Positions 58,516 through 64,000 of a stretch of 64,000 bases of DNA are shown in pieces. Numbering within the stretch: position 1 is the first letter of the stretch; each line of letters begins with the position of its first letter. The DNA lies in NCBI RefSeq assembly GCF_009937975.1, contig NZ_AP018441.1:6014001-6078000 (forward strand), written 5' to 3'. The notes below the pieces were generated by a model. The model was not told the DNA's origin. It saw only the letters and a program-made list of their open reading frames with translations, and searched no databases. Made by a program: the position numbers and the translations under genes. The stretch comes from Undibacterium sp. YM2. Lineage in GTDB: Bacteria; Pseudomonadota; Gammaproteobacteria; Burkholderiales; Burkholderiaceae_D.

Positions 58516-60876
58516 TTACTTTGTTACGCTCACGCTTATTCTGTCATAGCGGCCATACGCATCAAAGGCCGTAATGTCATAGCGTCCTGCTTCAGGAAAT
58601 TCTATGATCTGCGACTGGTTCGCCAGCTTGCTCGATACAAGATGGCCATTCACCATCCAGCTGACTTCTGCCTGCGAACCCCTGATTTCCAGCCTGGCTT
58701 TGGGCACCTCCTTGCCGCTGGCTCTGTGCAGGATTTCGCCATCGCTGAGGCCGACTATCTTGATGCTTTCATCAGCATTGTAGATGCTCGCGCAATCAGG
58801 TGACCAGGCTGGTGGCAGGGCGACCTTGCGCAGGCCTGCATCGAGCCAGGGTTCGAGTGCGGATGGCCAACGGGCCGCCTGCAATTTGTCCATGGAGCGT
58901 TTACTGCATTCAGGCGCTACCCGCAAGCCGCTCTGGCTATCGACAAAGTAAGTGAATATGGGTGAAGCGGTTTTCAGACGGTCAGCAAAACTTGGTGGGG
59001 CTGCGCCGTTCAAAACCCAGGCCGTGCGTTGTAGCGGGCAAAGTTTTTCTGGTTGTTCGCTGGCACGTGTGCCGAGCGGCCAGCAGATTTTTTCCTGGCT
59101 TACCGTGGCTGGCGGCACATCCGGGCTGGTGTTGCGGCCATCGGGTATGGCGGTGAAAATATCCACCAGCAAAGGCGCGGCGACATTCGCGCCAAAGAAG
59201 CCAGGATTCGGCGTACCATCTGGCCGCCCTACCCACACGCCTATGGTATAGCGCTTGCTGACACCGACTGCCCAGGCATCGCGGAAACCGAAGCTGGTGC
59301 CAGTCTTCCAGGCGATGCCACGGTAGCTGCCGTTGCCTTCGACGGCACGCGCCACCGGCCCGCCGGTTTCCAGTATGTCGCGCACGATGAAGGCGGCACC
59401 TTCACTCATCATCCTTTGTTCCTTGCGCGGTGCGGCGGGTGTCATACGCGGTACGGCCGCCATGCCCTTGCGGGCGAGGGAAGAATAGGCGCCGACCATG
59501 TCTTCGAGCTTGGCGCCTGCGCCACCAAGTATTACGCTGAGGTTGGGTGTGGCACCGCGCGGGAATTCCAGTTTCAAACCACCGCGCCTGAGCATGGAGA
59601 CAAAATTCGATGAACCCAGTTGTTCCAGCACTTCAACCGCAGGCACATTCAGGGATTTCACCAGTGCTTCAGACACACTGACCGGGCCACTGAAATTTTG
59701 CTGAAAATTGCCAGGCTGATAGCCAGAAAAAGATTGCGGTGTATCGGACAATAAAGATTCTGAATGGATCAGACCTTCATCGAGTGCAAATGCATACAAA
59801 AAGGGTTTCAGGGCAGAACCTGGCGAGCGCGCCGCCCGCACCATATCAACATCGCTGAAACGCTCACGGTCACTGAAGTCTGCCGAACCGGCATAGCCCA
59901 GCACTTCAAACGTGGCATTGTCCATCACCATCGCAGCCATCGACACATGTGGCGGCAATTGTCGTATGCGGTCTGCCAGCAGGGTTTCTACGGTTTGCTG
60001 GATTGCCGTATCAACCGTGGTCTGGATCACGGTTTGCTGGCTCTTGGTGCGCTTTGCTTGCTGCTTCATGCGCAGTGCGAGTAAGGGCGCGAGTAGAGGT
60101 TCACGCACCACCTGCGCCGTAACAGGTTCAGTCAGCGCATCGGCAATGATGTCCTTGCTCCAGTTGCCTTCCATGCGACGTATCACTTTGTCACGCGCTA
60201 CTTGCGCACGTTGTGGATAACGGTCTGGTCGCAAGACGGAGGGTAATTGCGGCAACACCGTCAGCAGCGCCGCTTCCGCATGCGTGAGGCGGCTGGCAGG
60301 TTTGCCGAGATAGGCACGGCTGGCTGCTTCCACACCTTCGAGCACGCCACCCATGGGGGCATAGTTGAGGTAGAGGGTCAGGATTTCTTTCTTTGAATAA
60401 TGCGCTTCGAGTTGCAGCGCACGGGCAATTTGTTTGAGCTTGCCGCGCAGGGTATGCGGGGTGGGGTCTATGATGCGTGCTACCTGCATGGTGATGGTGG
60501 AACCACCAGATACGATCTTGCCATTGTGCAGCCATTGCCACGCTGCCCGTGTCAATGCCAGCGGGTTGATACCAGGGTGCCACCAGAATGCCCGGTCTTC
60601 ATACTGCGTCAATGCATCGACATAGTAGGGCGAGACTTCCTGCAGGCTAATGGCGTGACGCCAGATGTGGTCTTTGTCTGGGAAGGCACGCAGGGGCGTG
60701 CCATCGCGGGCCAGGACTACCATCGCGTAGGGGGAATCGCGACCGGGTTTGGGCAGGGGAAAGCAGAGGTCGGCGATGATGAAGCTCAGGGCGACGATGA
60801 TGATTGCTGCCCAGGTTTTTTTGTGGGTGAGCAAGGCTTGTGTACGTCGTTTAAAAATTTGCAGGTATTTGTTCAT
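58516..60876 (-). CDS. pbpC: Penicillin-binding protein 1C (PbpC)
   Basis: The 786-residue bifunctional enzyme (E. coli PbpC about 770) has an N-terminal membrane anchor (KTWAAIIIVALSFIIADLCF), a GT51 transglycosylase domain (QYEDRAFWWHPGINPLALTR, then GGSTITMQVARI; the catalytic Glu is in YEDRAFW), a transpeptidase domain (SPGSALKPFLYAFALDEG with SxxK as SALK, KSLNVPAVEV with SxN, AWKTGTSFGFRDAWAVGV with KTG) and a C-terminal BiPBP_C domain. It polymerises and cross-links peptidoglycan in the periplasm and is the standard partner of the alpha-2-macroglobulin encoded upstream. An exact DnaA box (60212-60220, minus) lies inside. Confidence 0.96.
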   Translation of the reverse strand: MNKYLQIFKRRTQALLTHKKTWAAIIIVALSFIIADLCFPLPKPGRDSPYAMVVLARDGTPLRAFPDKDHIWRHAISLQEVSPYYVDALTQYEDRAFWWHPGINPLALTRAAWQWLHNGKIVSGGSTITMQVARIIDPTPHTLRGKLKQIARALQLEAHYSKKEILTLYLNYAPMGGVLEGVEAASRAYLGKPASRLTHAEAALLTVLPQLPSVLRPDRYPQRAQVARDKVIRRMEGNWSKDIIADALTEPVTAQVVREPLLAPLLALRMKQQAKRTKSQQTVIQTTVDTAIQQTVETLLADRIRQLPPHVSMAAMVMDNATFEVLGYAGSADFSDRERFSDVDMVRAARSPGSALKPFLYAFALDEGLIHSESLLSDTPQSFSGYQPGNFQQNFSGPVSVSEALVKSLNVPAVEVLEQLGSSNFVSMLRRGGLKLEFPRGATPNLSVILGGAGAKLEDMVGAYSSLARKGMAAVPRMTPAAPRKEQRMMSEGAAFIVRDILETGGPVARAVEGNGSYRGIAWKTGTSFGFRDAWAVGVSKRYTIGVWVGRPDGTPNPGFFGANVAAPLLVDIFTAIPDGRNTSPDVPPATVSQEKICWPLGTRASEQPEKLCPLQRTAWVLNGAAPPSFADRLKTASPIFTYFVDSQSGLRVAPECSKRSMDKLQAARWPSALEPWLDAGLRKVALPPAWSPDCASIYNADESIKIVGLSDGEILHRASGKEVPKARLEIRGSQAEVSWMVNGHLVSSKLANQSQIIEFPEAGRYDITAFDAYGRYDRISVSVTK

Positions 60877-61087
60877 GCACTTACTTTTTCAACGCTTAAA
60901 TTCCCTCAGTTTCAAGGGGATGTCTTCGGGGTTTCACAAAGCATGCTTTGTGCCGACAGAATCTAAGCCGCTTGCAAGCGGCGCAGTGGACGGCTTAGGC
61001 TGGGGATGGGGTGCGGTTGATCGGTCAAATGTTTCAATTGCGGCGGTAGTACATCGTCTATTGAAGTTAATCTACTGCACGACTTGC

Positions 61088-61132
61088 GACGAACGCCTCT
61101 GGGCTCCTGCCTGCGCAGGAGCGTTTTTTTTT
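61088..61132 (+). terminator. Terminator-like hairpin within a composite repeat (copy C)
   Basis: GCTCCTGC (61103-61110) and GCAGGAGC (61115-61122) pair with a CTGC loop, followed by nine T. The block AACGCCTCTGGGCTCCTGCC matches 18222-18256. It has the form of a plus-strand terminator, but no plus-strand gene precedes it, so it is probably part of the repeat. Confidence 0.6.
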
Positions 61133-61151
61133 ATTGCCGTTGTTTTACTGA

Positions 61152-61240
61152 AACCCATCCCCATCCCAACCTTCCCCTTGAAGGGGAAGGAGTCAAAACA
61201 ATCTCTGTTTTTCCTCAGTGACTCTGTGGTGAGAGGTCTT
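61152..61240. repeat. Dispersed repeats in the pbpC-A2M gap (copies C of two families)
   Basis: AACCCATCCCCATCCCAACC plus the palindrome CTTCCCCTTGAAGGGGAAG (61152-61192) is the third copy of the C-rich block seen at 18288 and, inverted, at 48619. ATCTCTGTTTTTCCTCAGTG, then ACTCTGTGGTGAGAGGTCTT (61201-61240) is the inverse of 11523-11558. The rest of the 470-base gap (60877-61346) shows no gene. Confidence 0.75.
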
Positions 61241-61346
61241 GAATCGGACGTTGATTAACGAATACCTTATTCAGAGGCCCAGTGTTGGGCTGATGAAGCG
61301 TAGCCCAACCTACAACTCAACTTCAACCTACGTTCCTCAATGTCTT

Positions 61347-64000
61347 CTACTTCCCACTCTCCACCACAGTCAACACATCTGTCCCACCGGTTTGCCCATA
61401 CAAATCCGGTCTGTACATATCTTCTGCATACAGCGGCGGTATGACGAATTTACCTGGCGTCACTACCCGCACGCGGTAGAACAGGTTCAGTACATTCCAG
61501 TCCATGCGTACTGCTGCCACAAACCTGTCATCACGGAACTCTACATGCTTGATGTGCGGGTCCTGCATGGCTTCTGCGGGGTTCAGTTTGTCTATCGTGA
61601 CCACACCCATCTGTTCACCCTGGACGATGTTGGTGTTTTCGATTTCCAGGCCAGCCGGGATACGGTCGACGATCATGCCTGTGCCCATGGCGTTGCGGCT
61701 GCGGGCTGTGATGCGCATGATGATGGTTTCGCCTACTTTCAAAGGACGGTTACCGATTTCAGAACCATCTGGTGCATACATCTTGCGGCTCAGTTCTATG
61801 ACGTCGCTCTTCGCAGGTGGCAGTTTGACCGGGTTGCCGTTCATCGACAATTCCACATACAGATTGTCTTTGCTGTTATTGCTGAGCTTGACACCGGCAG
61901 ACAATTCACTGGCCTGCAATTCACGGAACAACGTGGCCTTGGCTGACAATTCATCCGTCTTGCCTGCAACGGCCAGGGTACCTGTCCATGGCGCTGTTTC
62001 TCCCGTGCTGTAAGAACGGCCTACCAGGAACAGGGCGAGTTTTTCCTGGGTGCTGTAGTAACGGTGTTTCTCCATCTCGTTGGCGATGACACCGATCAGG
62101 TTATCGCGGCCATCCAGCTTGATCTGGTGCCTGTCCAGCAAGGCATACGACAGGGCTGCATCACGCAGGTTGCTGCCGTAGTCATACCACCAGTAACCAT
62201 TGTCACGGCCTTTCTTGACACCTTCGGCCAGAGCGACATCGCTGCGCGCCTTGTCGCCCATTTGCTTCAAGGCGATGCCCAGTTGTATCAGCGCAAGGCC
62301 GGATTGTGCATTGCCACGCGCATCATGCATCTGGCGCAAGGTGGCCAGTGGTGCCTTGTTCTGGCGTGACAGCACATAAGCACCTGCTGCCAGTACACCG
62401 AAATGGCTATTGTCACGCACGCGGTTTTCTTCCCACAGGTTGCTGGTGCCAGTAGTGGAGGCTGCTACCGGTTTGGGGCTCGCTGGCATGCGTGCCACCC
62501 CGTCCTGCAAACCGCGCAGGAGGAAGTCCAATGCCTTGTTATACATCGCATCCGGCACACCAAAGCCCTGCTCACGTGCATCTACCAAAAAGCCGGTGAC
62601 ATAGGCAGACAACCAGTACTCATACTCCGACACATTACCCCACAGGCTGAAGCCGCCATTCGGTGCCTGCATGGTGGCCAGGCGGGCGATGGCCTTGTCC
62701 AGCATCTCTACCCTTTGCTCGCGTGTATAGGGCTTGAGTCCAAAGCGTTTGGCGGCTTCTTCATCAATGAATACATGCGGGTAAGCGGTACTGGTGGTTT
62801 GCTCGGCGCAGCCGTAGGGGTAAGTTAGCAAGCCCTGGATGGCAGCGCGGATATCGATCGGTGCCTTGTTCGATACCACCATGTGTGCCAGCAACGATGC
62901 CTTGTGCAAGCCTGCCAGGTCAGCTTCCTTGATATCCAGCGATTCACCGGCTTTCACCGTAAAGCGTTTGGTGATCTGGGTCTGTGGTGTAGGAGCTTGC
63001 ACGGTAAGCGCAAAACTTCTTTCCATCTTGATGCCAGAGCCGCTGATATTAACAGTAATGGTATGCAAACCCGGCACTGGCTTGGCTTCGATAGGGAAGC
63101 GCAGGGTTTGTTTTTGCTGGTCTTTCAGGCTCACGCTGCGTTCGGTTTCTGTCAGTTTCAGGGCTTCGCCACCATTGATGCTGACTTTCAGGTTTTGTCC
63201 TGCACCCGAGAGATTATGCAAATCCAGTGCGACGATGGCAGTGTCACCAAAAGACAGGAAGCGTGGCGTTGCCAGCTCGGCTATCAGCGGTGCGGCCACC
63301 GTCATCTCGGCATCCTTGGCACCAAAGCGCTCGCCACCGGCCACCACTGCCATCAGGCGCAAAGTGCCGTTAAAGTCGGGGATGACCAGCGGTATTTCGG
63401 CCTCACCTTGTTCATTCAGTTGCACAGGGCCGCTGAAGATGTCGATGAGTTTGACCTTCTTCGGCAAGCTCTTGGTGGCTTTGGGCGTGTTGTCACCACC
63501 AAATTTCAGCTTGCCTTTCTGGCCCTGCATTTTTTCTATGAGGCGGCCATAGATATCATGCTGGTCCGGGCCATAACGCAATTTGGCAAAGAAGAAAGCA
63601 TGAGGATCAGGCGAGACAAATTTGGTGATATTCAAAATGCCCACATCCACTGCCGACAGGGTCACCATGGTTTTTTGGCCCTTGGCTTCCGGCACCTTGA
63701 TTTTTACCTTGACGGTGCTGTCAGGCAGCACTTTGACTGGTGCTTCCATGGTCACGGCAAATTTGCGGTCTGCCCTGTCCAGCGGGATATGCGCGATACC
63801 CAGTGCACGCGCCGGTGTCACCTTGTCACCTTCATTGCCTGGGCGCAGAACCACGGCAGAGACATACAGGTCGTGGCGTTTCCAGTCCTTGTTGAGCGGG
63901 ATATCGATGGTCGTTGCATCTGCACCTACAGACATGCGTTTTATCCACAGGGTCTTGTCACCTTCTACCGTGATCAGGGCTTCACCCTTGTGTGGCGGGG
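61347..64000 (-). CDS. Bacterial alpha-2-macroglobulin (YfhM type), C-terminal part
   Basis: The frame is open past the right edge; upstream of Met at 63935 the reading continues (KGEALITVEGDKTLWIKR), so the N-terminal half lies outside the window. The visible ~880 residues have macroglobulin beta-domains, the bait/A2M region VPEAKGQKTMVTLSAVDVGI, and the thioester motif GCAEQ in TYPYGCAEQTTSTAYPHVFI, whose Cys-Gln bond traps attacking proteases. C-terminal receptor-like domain (VETVVVTDRIPAG-type; here MGTGMIVDRIPAGLEIENTN). It is a periplasmic lipoprotein or protein that protects the cell envelope and pairs with PbpC, encoded downstream in the same direction 470 bases away. Confidence 0.95.
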   Translation of the reverse strand, partial: PPHKGEALITVEGDKTLWIKRMSVGADATTIDIPLNKDWKRHDLYVSAVVLRPGNEGDKVTPARALGIAHIPLDRADRKFAVTMEAPVKVLPDSTVKVKIKVPEAKGQKTMVTLSAVDVGILNITKFVSPDPHAFFFAKLRYGPDQHDIYGRLIEKMQGQKGKLKFGGDNTPKATKSLPKKVKLIDIFSGPVQLNEQGEAEIPLVIPDFNGTLRLMAVVAGGERFGAKDAEMTVAAPLIAELATPRFLSFGDTAIVALDLHNLSGAGQNLKVSINGGEALKLTETERSVSLKDQQKQTLRFPIEAKPVPGLHTITVNISGSGIKMERSFALTVQAPTPQTQITKRFTVKAGESLDIKEADLAGLHKASLLAHMVVSNKAPIDIRAAIQGLLTYPYGCAEQTTSTAYPHVFIDEEAAKRFGLKPYTREQRVEMLDKAIARLATMQAPNGGFSLWGNVSEYEYWLSAYVTGFLVDAREQGFGVPDAMYNKALDFLLRGLQDGVARMPASPKPVAASTTGTSNLWEENRVRDNSHFGVLAAGAYVLSRQNKAPLATLRQMHDARGNAQSGLALIQLGIALKQMGDKARSDVALAEGVKKGRDNGYWWYDYGSNLRDAALSYALLDRHQIKLDGRDNLIGVIANEMEKHRYYSTQEKLALFLVGRSYSTGETAPWTGTLAVAGKTDELSAKATLFRELQASELSAGVKLSNNSKDNLYVELSMNGNPVKLPPAKSDVIELSRKMYAPDGSEIGNRPLKVGETIIMRITARSRNAMGTGMIVDRIPAGLEIENTNIVQGEQMGVVTIDKLNPAEAMQDPHIKHVEFRDDRFVAAVRMDWNVLNLFYRVRVVTPGKFVIPPLYAEDMYRPDLYGQTGGTDVLTVVESGK

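Noticed and set aside
1..64000. CRISPR array, tRNA or rRNA genes, transposase, prophage
   Set aside because: No regularly spaced direct repeats, no cloverleaf recognised by eye, no transposase or phage protein among the reading frames.

Overview
The window looks like a chromosomal segment of a betaproteobacterium of the Burkholderiales, most likely an Oxalobacteraceae member near Undibacterium. This rests on gene content and overall protein character (mnmG-rsmG pair, a bifunctional PutA with a divergent Lrp-type regulator, a liv-type ABC cluster, a PbpC/alpha-2-macroglobulin pair, many short palindromic repeats). No database search was possible, so the genus is an inference.

The dominant large-scale feature is replication and segregation. 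At the left end rsmG and mnmG, classic neighbours of the origin, carry a cluster of parS-type ParB sites: two perfect 16-mers and three degenerate ones within 2.3 kb. At 28.0-28.87 kb there is an AT-rich, gene-free stretch. It holds four exact DnaA boxes, several one-mismatch boxes, and two similar modules in the same orientation, each made of a DnaA box, a short GC-bearing spacer, ACT/ATT triplets (DnaA-trio type on the other strand) and an AT-rich tract. I read it as the chromosomal oriC, with a duplicated unwinding module and no dnaA beside it. Exact DnaA boxes are also strikingly frequent elsewhere in the window (about 20 counted by eye), nearly all to the right of 20 kb.

Region by region: 0-3.3 kb rsmG (partial), mnmG, parS sites and a TauE-type exporter. 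3.5-9.5 kb: a secreted esterase, an iron alcohol dehydrogenase, a LuxR regulator whose 3' end lies in a palindromic repeat, a secreted lipase, a HEAT-repeat-like protein and small proteins. 9.6-19.8 kb: a minus-strand catabolic and transport block (liv-type transporter, GMC oxidoreductase, nitronate monooxygenase, MmsA) with a divergent LysR gene. 20-28 kb: a periplasmic solute-binding protein, FKBP, glycerol kinase, an SRPBCC protein, and a two-gene unit of a BtaA-like (DUF3419) enzyme plus a GNAT/FemAB-like acyltransferase. 28.9-33.4 kb: a DUF2059 protein, a glycosyltransferase, a fluorescence-recovery-protein-like gene, an MFS transporter and a TetR regulator.

33.5-41 kb: putA and its Lrp-type regulator, a LysE exporter, small membrane proteins and an acyl-CoA synthetase. 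41-45.3 kb: a tight minus-strand operon TlpA - DUF4266 lipoprotein - DUF3570 - ApbE - RTX/DUF4214 protein, probably an extracytoplasmic redox system of unknown role. 45.6-53 kb: a CMD/cupin pair, then two LytS/LytTR two-component systems on either side of a DUF2141/carotenoid-oxygenase operon. 53-58.4 kb: a GlxA-type regulator divergent from an exported DJ-1/PfpI protein, a serine hydrolase, a GNAT enzyme and small proteins. 58.5-64 kb: pbpC and the C-terminal part of an alpha-2-macroglobulin, which act together in the periplasm. No tRNA, rRNA, CRISPR array or transposase gene was seen.
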